A stretch of DNA of 64,000 nucleotides from Mesostigma viride. Its lineage: Eukaryota > Streptophyta > Mesostigmatophyceae > Mesostigmatales > Mesostigmataceae. Shown here piece after piece: positions 1 through 10,745 of the stretch. Position 1 is the first letter of the stretch. Every line of letters starts with the position of its first letter. The position numbers and the translations under genes were made by a program. Below the pieces are notes generated by a model. That model had not been told where the DNA came from, made no database searches, and saw only the letters and a program-made list of their open reading frames with translations. Location: assembly GCA_009746045.1 (NCBI GenBank), contig RPFO01000079.1, positions 1,593,285-1,657,284 on the forward strand, in the 5' to 3' direction.

Positions 1-1986
1 GGGGGAGCAGCGTGTGCGTTGGAGGGGCAGTGTGCCCGCACGAGGAGCAGCTGCCCTCGCACACATCCTGAGGAGCAGCCATTCGCAGTGTGCAAGTGAG
101 CCATCCAAAACTGCCACATGTTTGGCTTGTCCTTGCCGGTCATATCGACAAGTTTCCTGGCCCCCATGATGGCAGCGTGCAGCATCGGCCCGTCGTGCCA
201 GGATGCAGTAGCCCTCGAACCTGCAAACGTTGGGCAGAACCCTAGCCTGTGGTGTTTTCCTTAGTGGATGCTCTGCGGGGCAATATTTGCAATGTGCCGC
301 ACTGCCGGGCCGTAACTATGCACGCCACGCATGCCCACATCACAGCGTTGAAAGCACCCCTTTGCCTGCGTGGGTGGCTTGATGCCAGGTGTTTGCGACC
401 AGGGGAACCGTTGCCCCTCCAGTTGCCCATTTGCCGGGCCAGATTTCAACAGGAGGATATGTCAGAGCTGGTCTTGCGGCCAGCAGGCAGGAGCAAAGGA
501 GATGAGGGGCGTACTTTCTAGGCTATGTGAGGGAAACGGGTCGCGTTCCCTTGTTTTGGACATGCAAAAACGTGTGCCCCGTTTGGCTGGGTGGCCACTT
601 CGAGTTGGGGCGCCGACAGCATTACATGGGGGCTTGGGTGCCTGCAGATAGCGGTGCTCGACAGCTGTCTTCTCCCTGGGCCCCCCAAAGCATGGCTGAT
701 TGCGATATGTATCTGGCCCCTGAGAAAAAAGCAATTGGCTCCATAGAGTGCCTGGCCACTTGACCTGATGCTAGTGCATGCATGAGCACCAGCACCCAGC
801 TGGCTTGCGCACATGCAATGGCGGTCCATGCTTCGCACATGAGCCAAGATGGTTACGGTGCCAGTTTGTGCGATGGAAGGCATGGGAATAGTTGTTCGAG
901 TGTGGGGAACAGGTTGAGCTAGCTGTTGGTATTCTATTTTTTTTGGACTTGAGCAAAATGCCAGGATATACTTGGCACCCAGCTGGCTCCTTGTGCTCCT
1001 GGTGCTCTGTTGTTATGGTGGTGTAGGAGATTTTTGGCCTGGGAAGCAAATTCCTTGCTTTGTGTACACTTCAGAAATGACCCGGCTGGGAGTGCCACTA
1101 TGGAGTGAGCACTATTCAGAGACAGTGAGAACTTGTCATAAGTCTGAAGTGATGCGGTCATTGCAAGATCTTTGATAGTTTATGTTATACTGCAAAGTAA
1201 ATTTATTGAATACGATACTGGTCAAAATCACTTGCGACAGACTACTTTGCGAATCGACCTCGCAAACTGCTATTGATGGGCTTCATTTTGGGTCGCAAAG
1301 TTCAAAAGTCACCGCGCCGCGCTGCACAGCCCGTCTAGCCAGCGAACGCGTCGCGCCAAAATCTTCGCGATATTAATAAATGAGACAAACATGATTTCAT
1401 GAATTTAGTTATAATAGGTTGTCTCCTTGATAATAGGAGGGGGTCATCCAGCCAAAATAGCACACTCCGTCGTGTGTCCGGCGCGGCACCTCGGGACGTG
1501 GGGCGAGCACCCAAAACGGGGAAAAATGTGTCCGGCGGCAGAATTTTGGCGACGGAGTGCACTCCTGTCGAAATTTTTAGGGCGGCGCGAAGGGAAAGTT
1601 TCAGGAGTTGACTCTTCCCGCCGGTCCGGCGCCTGGTTTTAGGAAAAGGAGTGCGCTCTGGTGATCCCGCTAGAGCTCTCGGCCCGGCGTTTTCAAACAT
1701 CAAGATCTTAAGTGCAGGAGTCCGCTTTGGCCCTGCTGTACTTACAACTTACGCTGAGAACTTACCAAGTATTGGTTGATTCTAGTCCTGAAGACGTATA
1801 TCAACTTTCAGGCATGCAGGTGTCAGGTTGGGCGGTTGTTGTTGATTCTGACACCGGACCTGGCGTCAGGCAACGAATAGGCATCGAATGTTCGCCGGCT
1901 TGACGTTGTTGCAAGTTGCAAACCACCATTGCACCAATTAACCAGCCTGAAGCCGGAGCGCTGCAGTACAAAATGTTTAATCATCA
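1..1986. other. No recognised gene
   Basis: I find no conserved domain, long ORF or RNA gene here. The only noteworthy item is the motif GGTTGTCTCCTTGAT at 1417-1431, which recurs at several repeat boundaries elsewhere in the window, so at least one end of a repeat probably lies here. Confidence 0.5.
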
Positions 1987-2008
1987 TTGAACTGCTCCTA
2001 CTTGAAGA

Positions 2009-2797
2009 CTACTGTTCAATCCGGTGAGACGGTCGAGAGAGCGCCAGGCCGCCTTGTGCTGGTTGGCGGCCGTGTGGCGATTGATTTTTGCGGCAAGTGT
2101 CTCCACCTCCTCGGCATGTGCGGCAGTATATGCTTGAGTAAGCCGTTCCTGGTACGGGTACAGGTCCTCCCCGCGGCAGCGGGCCTGCGCTAGCGCCAGC
2201 CGTGCGGGCGGCGACCACCCGGGCGTCGCTCAGGTAGAGCGGGGCTGGTCGGGCGCGGGGTTGCTCGGGGAGAAGCTTGGAGCCAAGCTCCACCGATCGC
2301 ATGAACAGTTCGTAGGGTGGCGTGAGATCTAAACCGCGATCTGCATCCAGGTACATCAAAGGTTGCGCGTCCACGAAGGCAGACCTGATTGCATCGCGGC
2401 GTATGTCATCTGACCACTTCTCCCGGCGCCCACGGACGGGGCGTAAGCAGGTCCAATCAGGGCGGGACCGGGGCCGGCGGCGCGCAGGGGCCTGAAGACG
2501 TAGGCGAAAGGTTGTGGTGACCATCCGGTGATCCGATGCGACACTGGGGGTGGTCAGCGTACGGGCATCGATGACGGAAGAGCGCCAGCACTTGCGCACA
2601 AGTATGTAGTCCAAGCATACACATCGCCGCCGGGGGAGCATCGAGCCAGCCGCCCTGCGCATGGGGCCCACAAAGGTCACTAGTGCGTCAGGCGGTTTAG
2701 CAAACAGCGTATTGGCAGCAGTCAAGTCCCCCTCAGTGAGTAGTTGCTCAAGTAGGGGGGTGTTGGCACTGCTATCGGTTAGGCGCGGCGCATACAT
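2009..2797 (-). pseudogene. LINE-type retrotransposon endonuclease remnant
   Basis: The reading frame matches the C-terminal half of an APE-type (exonuclease-endonuclease-phosphatase) domain of a non-LTR retrotransposon. It shows the DYILV motif followed by an SDHRMV motif, the usual Asp/His catalytic end of the family. An Arg-rich linker follows. Near 2200 the frame shifts by one: the neighbouring frame continues with an Ala/Glu/Gln-rich helix and then AWRSLDRLTG, typical of the linker between endonuclease and reverse transcriptase in LINEs. The N-terminal half of the nuclease and the whole reverse transcriptase are missing, so this is a dead fragment. The family assignment rests on motifs only. 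Confidence 0.7.
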
Positions 2798-2996
2798 GCA
2801 GCCCCCAGGTCTTATCTACTTCGTTCAGTTATCTTGTTGAGCGCATGCAGACATACGCGCCCTAGGAAACGCTTTTGATCAAGCTGCACTTGTAAAGCAC
2901 CATTTTCATGCTCTCGGGAACGTAAGCCAGCAAACCATCAACATTCATGAAGCCGCGGCCTCCAATCCTAAGCGTTAATTAATGAGAACATAAATC

Positions 2997-3262
2997 CGTT
3001 GGGAGTATACGTAACACATATCCCTGAGAAGGGGCATATGGTTTTTTATACAGTCTGGGCTACAACCTGCAGGTGGGGGATGTAACCAGCCACCTACTAT
3101 GGGTGCACAAGGTGCACCTGCACCACCATGATGTATCAGACCCTAAAGCCTGGCATGGGGGGAAGATGATTATGGCCAGGCAATAGCTAGGGCATGGCCT
3201 CTCAGCAGAGAGTAGCTCTCTGCATGGGCAAAGCAATGCTAACTTCTAAGCAATCCTAAGCA
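2997..3262 (-). repeat. Diverged LINE-like 3' UTR relic
   Basis: Blocks here match, in order, the 3' UTR of the ORF1-only elements at 36.8-37.2 kb (+) and 37.76-38.05 kb (-). Shared blocks are CGTTGGGAGTATA at the start, then a GGGGCATATGG block, a GGATGTAA block, CATGGGGGGAAGAT, and CTAGGGCATGGC followed by CTCAGCAGAGAGT. Divergence is clear, so this is an old copy. Orientation is minus. Confidence 0.7.
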
Positions 3263-3507
3263 TGCACAGCCCTAACTCTGTCCCGCCCTGGTACAGGTGG
3301 TTGCAGGTGATGTCCATCATCCATCTTGTTATGTATGCAAAACGCTAGCGACGGGCCCACAGCCCCGGACACCGCAGCCCAATACTTTTCACGACCAAAC
3401 TACAAAAGTGCTCAATTCTCAGCCGAGAAAACATGAAAACACAAACACCGCCGTTGCTGTTAGATAGGACCAAACGACCATTATGGTACGTTCGATAAGA
3501 CGGTTGG

Positions 3508-6500
3508 CTATTCGGTGGCGGCCTTCTTCTTCGGGCAGAGCTCCAGGGTCTGCCCGGGCAGGATGATGCTCGGGTTCTGGATCTCTGCGTTGTTGAGGCG
3601 CACGAGGTCCTGCCACGAGCACGAGCCCTGGCCCGTCTTGCGCGCGATCGCGGTGAGGTTGTCACCCTCGCGCACCTTGTACTTCTCACCAAAGATGACG
3701 CTGCACCCACCGGCGAGGCAACAAGAGTGATTAGGCAGCAGAAGACGGAAAGATAGAATTGAGCAGCACAAGACGAAAATAAGATAAAAGTGCGCAGATA
3801 TACACCCACGGAATAGGCAGCACAATGGCACCGCCCACATATTCATGTGAGCTCATAGGAGCGGATCGACCACCCAGTTCTGGAGCGCATCAGGCTGGGC
3901 CAAGGTCAATGAGATAAACAGCGGCGCTCTTGAATCATGCGGCCTATATTGCCCAGCATATTCCTGGCACATCCCGAATCTAGGCTTGGCCACAAGGTGG
4001 TATGGTCAAGAATAGCCGCAAAATTGTTAACAACAACAGTGTCGAGTTACATGCACTTGCCCTTAGTTTACCTTTCACTGCCACATGCAAAATCAGGGCC
4101 AAATCGCAATAGAGACCACAAACATGCCTCAGCCCCCTGGAGACTTGCCTGGCTGACTTTCCCAGCCAGACGATTTTAGCCAGTCAGAAGCAAAGCACGT
4201 TGTCATTCCCGATTAGACAACCCGGAGCATATACCACCGCTGCATGCCAGGGCAACCAACTTCGCAAGCCCACCACTCACACTTCCTCGCCCTTGGACGC
4301 CTTGACGTAGGCGCGCCAGCAGATACCCGCGCCCGCCACGGCCACCACCGCCAGCCGCTTCCAGTTGTACTGGCACGCGACATGCACCACCTGCTTGACC
4401 ACGGGGTGGGACCCGACCGTGCTCAGAAGGCCAGGGCCGCGCGGTGCCGGCGCTGCAGCCCCAGTGCCCTCTCCCGCCGGTTTGCTGGACGACGACGGTG
4501 CCAGCCAGGGGGCTCCTGGAGTGCTAACGTGGGTGGCGGGGGCCCGGGCAGGGGTGGTGGCGGGGGCAGGGCTCGTGGCGGACGGCGCGGGTGGCTCGAA
4601 GAGGTACACGGGGGACGACTCGTCGATTGATGTGTCCAATGTGCTGGCGCCATGTGGCGCTGCGCCGGTCGACTAGTGGGTGCCGGTGGGTTGTGGGGTT
4701 GGGGGGGTCGGCAGGGGGTGATGTGATGGTGGGGCAACATGGTTAGTAAATAGAGAGAAATATAGTACACTATCGTGCACGCATTGGGCTTGTTGTAAGA
4801 TCCCAACACCCGCCACTGCCAACCACCCAGCCCAAAACAGAGAACAACAGGAAGCCGAATGAACATGGCCACTATTGAAGGTGTAGACTCGTGGCAACCT
4901 TCGAAATGAGCTTACCAGGACATCCTCGTTCCTCACACACCCCAAAATCACATGGCAACCCTCCTGCCCAATAATTATCATCGTTTTATCATCCACCAAG
5001 AACTGCAATGACTGGCAATTACCTTGGCCGGTGATGCCGCTGGCTGGACCGCTGCTGCCGCTGCCGCTGCTGCTGCCGCCACCGACATAGCTGGCGCGGC
5101 CACCCTGGGCTGCTCCACCGCCGCCGGTGCCGCGACGCATGTGGGCGAAGCCGCCACCTTGGCAGGCGACGCGCCCACGCCCCCGGGGGATGCCCCCGCT
5201 GACCTGGGCACTGACGCAGCCCCCCGTGGCGGCGTGAGCGCTGTCACAGCCGTGGCCGCTGCCACCTTCTCCACCGAGGCATCATCCTCGTCCCCTCCCT
5301 CCTCAAACGTGTCATCTGCATAGTTGTCCTCCTCGGGAGCGCTGTCCTGCACCGCGTCCTCCCCTCCCACGCCCTCCTCGGCGCCATCGGGCGAGTAGGC
5401 GTAGTCCTCGAGGGCCATGGTGAGCTCCTCGAGGGACACGGCGCCGTCGCCGTCGGCGTCGATCACGTCGAAGGCTGAGGCCAGGAAGCGCAGGTCGCGC
5501 GCGGAGAGGCCCGGGATGAACCCGCGGAAGAGAGTTAGCAGCTCCGCGTAGTCGATCGCGCCGTCGCCGTTGGTGTCGTAGCGGTTGAAGGCCTGCGAGA
5601 CCTGGGGGAGCGCAGGGGTAAGGGGTTGGGGAGGAAGGCAGGGGTGGGTGGTTGGGGAGGAAGGCAGGGGTAAGGGCTTTGGGAGGAAGGCAGGGGTAGG
5701 GTGGTGGGGAGGAAGGCTGGTGTGGGGTGGTGGGGAGGAAGGCAGAGGTGGGGGGGTGGGGAGGAAGGCAGGCTTAGGGGGGTGGGGAGGAAGGCGGGGG
5801 TAGGGGGGTAAAGGAGGGCAATCAAGGGGGGTGAAGGGGTGAAGGGGGTTGCAGACAGGAAGGGGGGTGGAGAACGGAAGAATGGCGCGGGAACCAAAGC
5901 ATCCGGGGGAAAAAGGGGGGGCATCGGACGATACAGGGTAGGGACGGAAGGGAGAGGACGAGGCGAGGAAAACCCGGGTGGGGAGCGAGGAACGCCGCGA
6001 CGGAGGGGATTAACGATACTCGTGAGAGGGTGTGAGAGAGGGATCGGAGGGGGAAGTCATGGTTCTCGAAACACCGCTTCTGCATGACGAGGACAGCCGC
6101 TACAGCTGGGGTTTGCCGCTTGATGGGATGATGGGAAGAAGAGATACGGCATCGACCAACGCGAGATGGTTACTTCCCTGTTGTCCCATGCCCCTTTACA
6201 CGCCTAGTTGTAGCGCACCTTGATGTCACCTACACCCTACACCCGGGAGCGCACCTTCATGCCCCCCCCTGCCACGCCTAGTAGTAGCGCACCTTCATGT
6301 CACCGAAACCCTACCCCATCTTGCAATATCAAGCTACACCCTGTTGCGTACCTTCATGTCATTTTCCTTTATGAAGCGCAGCAGGCTGGTCATCACGTCG
6401 CGCACATCGGCGTGGTCCTGCAGCACCCGGGCACACGCACGCAGAACCGAAGGCGCGCACATCACCATACGCACGAGCACAACCATATATACACAGCCAC

Positions 6501-9305
6501 AGATAGACACGGGCACAACCATATGCACGCACATAACCATATATACACAACCATTGACAGGTATGCACATAACCATACGCACGCAGAACCGTACAAGTGC
6601 GCACAACCAAACAGAATCATCGCACACGAAATTATAAGCACACAGATGCATGCCACGGCACAAGGCACAGTCACGAGTTGATGAGTACACACTAAACACG
6701 TGCCACCCGATCACCACGTGGCAGATATTCTTCGCATGTACATACGCTAGTATAATTTTACACAATCGTTGACACCAGACATTAAGGTCATTTCCTGCAC
6801 ACACGCAAAAACACACCAAAAAGAGGGGCTCTGCCAGTGGGACACGGAACACATATAGCCATTTCCACACTATCAAACGATCAGTTCTCCAGTTAACGCT
6901 GCCTCGCAGGCTATTTAACACTACAAAGCCAGGCTATTCTAAACACTGCGATGCCGGGCTACTTCAATTACTTAGCCGGGCTGCTAATCCCAACTAGCCA
7001 GCCCCCTCGCAGCTTCCCCCCCCCTCCTCACCTCGGCCAGCACAGCCATGGATGCCATGCGCGACTCCTTCATCGCCTGGCGCAGCTCCTGGAAGGTGAC
7101 GCGGTTGTCGTTGTTCACGTCCACCATGATCTGGTGCCGGGCAAGGGGGGGGGGGAGGGGGGGGAGAGAGAGGGGTGAGAAAGGGAGGAGAAAGAGGGGG
7201 GGGAGAGGGGAGAGAGAGGGGGGGGGGGGGGAAAGAGGGGAGAGAGAGGGGAGAGAGAGGGTGGAGAGAGATGTCACTCCCACAGGGTGAGTGGCCAACG
7301 GTGTGAGAATAAGACATGGTTGCCTTGCAAATATTTTGTTACGTCGTGTGGGATTGCACCAGGTCACTAGGTCGGCATTTCCACCCTTTCAATACCTTTT
7401 TCCAAGATAGAAGCCTCTCCAGCCTGTCCAGCATTCCCCACCCCTTCCACCACTACCCCACCCTGTCCCAAACATACGCCCACTGCCCCCACTTGGTGCT
7501 ACTGTCTCCCACTCCCTCCCCACAATCCACTGAGTGTGCTTGTCTCTTGCAATGCCCCCTACCCCCCCTACTCCCGCTCCGAGAGAAGGTGTTGCTCTCC
7601 TGAAGCCTGGCAGATCAATCACCAGAACGATGGCCAAGGACAGGAACGGTGCGCAGACGTCGGCAACCTCTGATGCATGCGGTGCAAACCACCTCTGCAT
7701 TGCGGGAGGCAATGGGTGCTGCAAAACAAGAAGGTCTGCCAGATCACTGCAGCGGATGACTGCGAGATGCGCTGATCCAAAGATTGATAACTAGGGGTCG
7801 TTCTAGGCAGAAAAGATGCTTACGATGACAGTGGATGATTTCCAGAATGCAGCCTGCGATAATTGCCACCTCGTAATCCACAGTCTGCGAAGTAGAAACT
7901 GTGACAGATTAACACCGAGGACGAGACTGGACATTACACTAAAGGATACCCTATGTCTGCACGCTCACATGATGACGAACACAAGACTTGTTTTAACATA
8001 AGTGACCGTAAGTGCCATCTCACAGAGACGGCGTCACCTGCCATGTGCTACTTTGAATGCAAGCTGTCCGGGTGTTGCAAGCGGCAGCAAAAATTTTCCC
8101 TGAATTTGTTCGAAAATTATGTCCTTTTTCGTACACTGTGGCCTGAATGTGCAAATCACCGTTCGTGTGCAACTCTCTTGCCAGCAATCTGAAAAAATTG
8201 TCTATGACACAGAACACCACGGATGGGCTTTAGAGCAACAACCAACGGGTGAAACAACTGATAGGATATTTTGATTATGAAACTCAAATGCAGGTTGCGA
8301 TGCAGACGTCTGAGTACACACCTGGAAGAATCGGACTTCCTGGTCGGACACGTGGGGCATGAGCCTGCGCAGCAGTCCTCCCAATTCTTGTTTGTTCAGG
8401 TAGCCATTGAAGTCCTTGTCGAACTCACCAAACAGCACACGCAGCAGGTGCGGCTGCAGACACACAGGCAAGCATTGAAATGCAGTCCAGTGCACATATT
8501 GCGAGCGAAAACTTTTTAGACTAAGAAATTAGCCTTCTATTCGTGGACATACAGTACTTGCATGTGCCACGTTCTGAAAAACAAGCAGCATGAGATCGTT
8601 CAGCTTCAACACACCTGTGCAAAAGATGTTCCAAGATACAGAAACCATGTCAAGTCGTACCTGCTCGGTCATCAGGAATTTCTCCAGGTTCTGGAATAAA
8701 AGCAGCGACTTCGGGTCCTCTGCAGGAGCGGCATCGTCAGCCGCGCCCTGCGAGTGCTGCTCAATCGCAGTTCTCAACTCGCTTTCGCTGATAAAGCCGT
8801 CGTGGTCAGAATCTATAGAGTCGATTGCCGTTACGACGTAGCGTAGCTCTGTCCGCGTGATCGCGGGCAGCAGGGACTGAAACATACGTAGAGAATCGCT
8901 GAAGGACAGCTTGCCTCGCTTGTTAATGTCATAATGCGCGAATGCCTCGGACACCTTCACTTTGTTCTCCGTGATAAATTTATGCAGCTTGGACATTGCC
9001 TCCCAAAGCTCGCGCGGCTGGTCGGCGCGGATAGAATTCGCCGTAATCCTAGCTTCCTTCATTTTCTTCCTCAGCTCCTCAAACGTCACCCTGCCGTCTC
9101 CATCAATGTCCACCATCGTCTGAAAATAACGGACCTGGCGTTCAGTGAGGTTCGGCATGATCCTCTTGACCAGGTGGCCGAGTTCAGTGCAGTTAAGATA
9201 GCCGCTTTGATCCTGATCATACTCGTCGAATAGCACCCGCAGGAGCAGAGGCTTCTCCTTCATCAAATACTCGTCCAAAACCTGGAAAAGCTCCAGGTTC
9301 TCCAT
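3508..9305 (-). CDS. Octa-EF-hand protein with C-terminal LysM domain
   Basis: Seven exons read on the minus strand: 9305-8661, 8453-8322, 7130-7032, 6417-6352, 5601-5023, 4672-4281 and 3700-3508. All splice phases agree and give 701 aa. Eight EF-hand loops lie at about residues 30-41, 66-77, 126-137, 165-176, 227-238, 263-274, 323-334 and 362-373. Loops 1, 2, 4, 5, 7 and 8 look canonical; loop 3 has Arg at position 5 and Asp at 12, and loop 6 has Asn for the central Gly. They form two homologous four-hand modules. An acidic then Ala/Pro/Ser-rich linker (about 380-610) follows, then a short hydrophobic stretch (about 614-630) flanked by WKR and RAY, then a LysM domain (about 645-693: YKVREGDNLTAIA, NPSIILPGQTL). 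Exon 6 has no in-frame ATG, which argues against a separate LysM gene. Known roles: EF-hands bind calcium, LysM binds GlcNAc-containing glycans. The combined function is unknown. Residual doubt concerns the exon 5/6 and 6/7 junctions. Confidence 0.8.
5607..5812. repeat. Minisatellite at a 3' splice site of the EF-hand/LysM gene
   Basis: About six to seven copies of a roughly 31-bp G-rich unit with core GGGGAGGAAGGC stand directly beside the acceptor of exon 5 (exon begins at 5601 on the minus strand). In the transcript they form the C/U-rich tract before the AG. Confidence 0.8.
7147..7270. repeat. G/GA-rich simple repeat in intron
   Basis: A nearly pure purine tract of G runs mixed with GAGA lies just upstream (in transcript sense) of exon 3 of the EF-hand/LysM gene. 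In the pre-mRNA it is a long C/U tract leading to the acceptor. Confidence 0.8.
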
Positions 9306-9843
9306 TTGTACTTTCTCTGCAGACGACTTGCTTCTACCAAACGGTAAGCTGCAGAAAAGTTGCAGAAAAACACGATGCCAGAGGAGCAGTCAAATGCTTC
9401 CCAAAATTCGCCTGTCAAAATTACTGCATTTCACACAGGGTGTTGATGCCGCCTTTTCGAGTGTCACTGGCATCAATGGCGGCAGATTTTTGTCCCTCGA
9501 GCGGTCGAGCCTGCGTCATCCATGCATGCGCGGGAATTCCTCTTTTTTGCGCACGCACGCCCAGGCAGGCTGTCAATCAACTCAGCAGGCGCGGCAAAAC
9601 TAGCCGGCCACCCAGATCGACCCTGAGGTTTCTTACGCTTCAGCAGTGTCCCAAGTTACGTATAATGAACTCTCAGGGTCCCATCTAGGGTACAATTCAC
9701 TGCAGGTCCCGGAGTACAGTCCGGCGCGCGACCCGTGCATACCCGGCGCCGCACTTTGGATGCACGGTTAGTCAAAAGTCGGCCATCGCGATTGCGCGTG
9801 TCCTCTTTGCCCAGCCATCTTCGGGTCTTTTTGAGCAGACAAG
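9306..9843. promoter_or_regulatory. Divergent promoter region
   Basis: This 538-bp gap separates the starts of the minus-strand EF-hand/LysM gene and the plus-strand eL38 gene, so it must hold both promoters. I see no convincing TATA box. The stretch before the eL38 ATG is C/T-rich, in keeping with ribosomal protein genes, but I cannot define a transcription start. Confidence 0.5.
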
Positions 9844-10745
9844 ATGGTGAGTGGGAATGGCCGCGTTTGGCTAGTATTGTTGAGGGAACATGACAGATGG
9901 TTGCGTGGTAGAGTAGATGAAATCATGACAGCCTTCTGAAATTTCCACGTCATGATCTGGCCTCGAAATAGTTCGTTTGGATTTAAGCAAGCAGGGCTTC
10001 GGTGGAAACTCCGGGTTCCCTTATTGACAGCGCGCCCGTGCGCTATCTTGTCCTGTTTTCGTTTGCGAAACGCTGCAGCCGAAGCAAATCAGTGAAATCA
10101 AGGACTTCCTTTTGACGGCCCGTCGGAAGGACGCTGTGTGTATCCTTCTTCCCCAAACGAGCAATTGCTCGTTTTCCTGCACTGCTTAGGATTACCATGA
10201 GCGTCGTTCTGTGTTTTTGTCCAGGTTGTTACAGTCATGTTCCCATGTGCGGTAGCAGGGTGATAGCTTGAATAAGCACGGTACTGCGTTTTCCTTAACC
10301 GAGCGTGTGTTTTGCATTTGTCCAGCCGTCAAGATCAAGAAGACTGGCGATGTGACCAAGTTCAAGGTCCGGTGCAGCAAATACCTGTACACCCTGTGTG
10401 TCACCGATCCTGACAAGGCCGACAAGCTGAAGCAGTCCCTCCCACCAGGTATGCAAGTGCTGCCTTCGGCCCTCGGCCTGATTAGTCTATCCGACGGCTC
10501 TTCCAAGGGACGCCTGGACATGCGTCCCTTCTGTGATTTTTCAGGCATGACGTACGGATGGGATGTGATTTTCATATACTTTGTACAACGGGAAGATTCG
10601 AGAGCATGCTGTTTCACCACAGTGGAGGTGGAAGCCAACATTGGCCTGGACCTCGGCGCCTTGGCATTATGAGCGTATCCTTATGACCATATTATCTGAG
10701 GCGTTTTGACCTTTGTGAGCCTGTCCAGGCATGGGTAGAGAATAA
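9844..10745 (+). CDS. RPL38: 60S ribosomal protein eL38
   Basis: Four exons: 9844-9846 (the ATG alone), 10079-10139, 10326-10448 and 10729-10745. The phases sum to 68 codons including the stop (67 aa), against about 69-70 aa for the family. Residues [18 protein letters not shown], then [13 protein letters not shown] and [10 protein letters not shown], are diagnostic of eL38, a small protein of the large ribosomal subunit. An intron straight after the start codon is common in this gene. The donor of exon 2 was chosen at 10140 (GTATCC) because only that phase gives the family sequence DAVSVKIKK. The last exon, giving the tail GMGRE, is uncertain: other AG sites near 10545 or 10790 would change the final residues. 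The upstream neighbour is divergent. Confidence 0.9.

Noticed and set aside
3345-3846. Stand-alone LysM protein with an N-terminal hydrophobic leader starting at 3846
   Set aside because: The leader reads through a good splice acceptor (AG before 3700) and has no LysM-family similarity; the exon joins in phase to the upstream exon.
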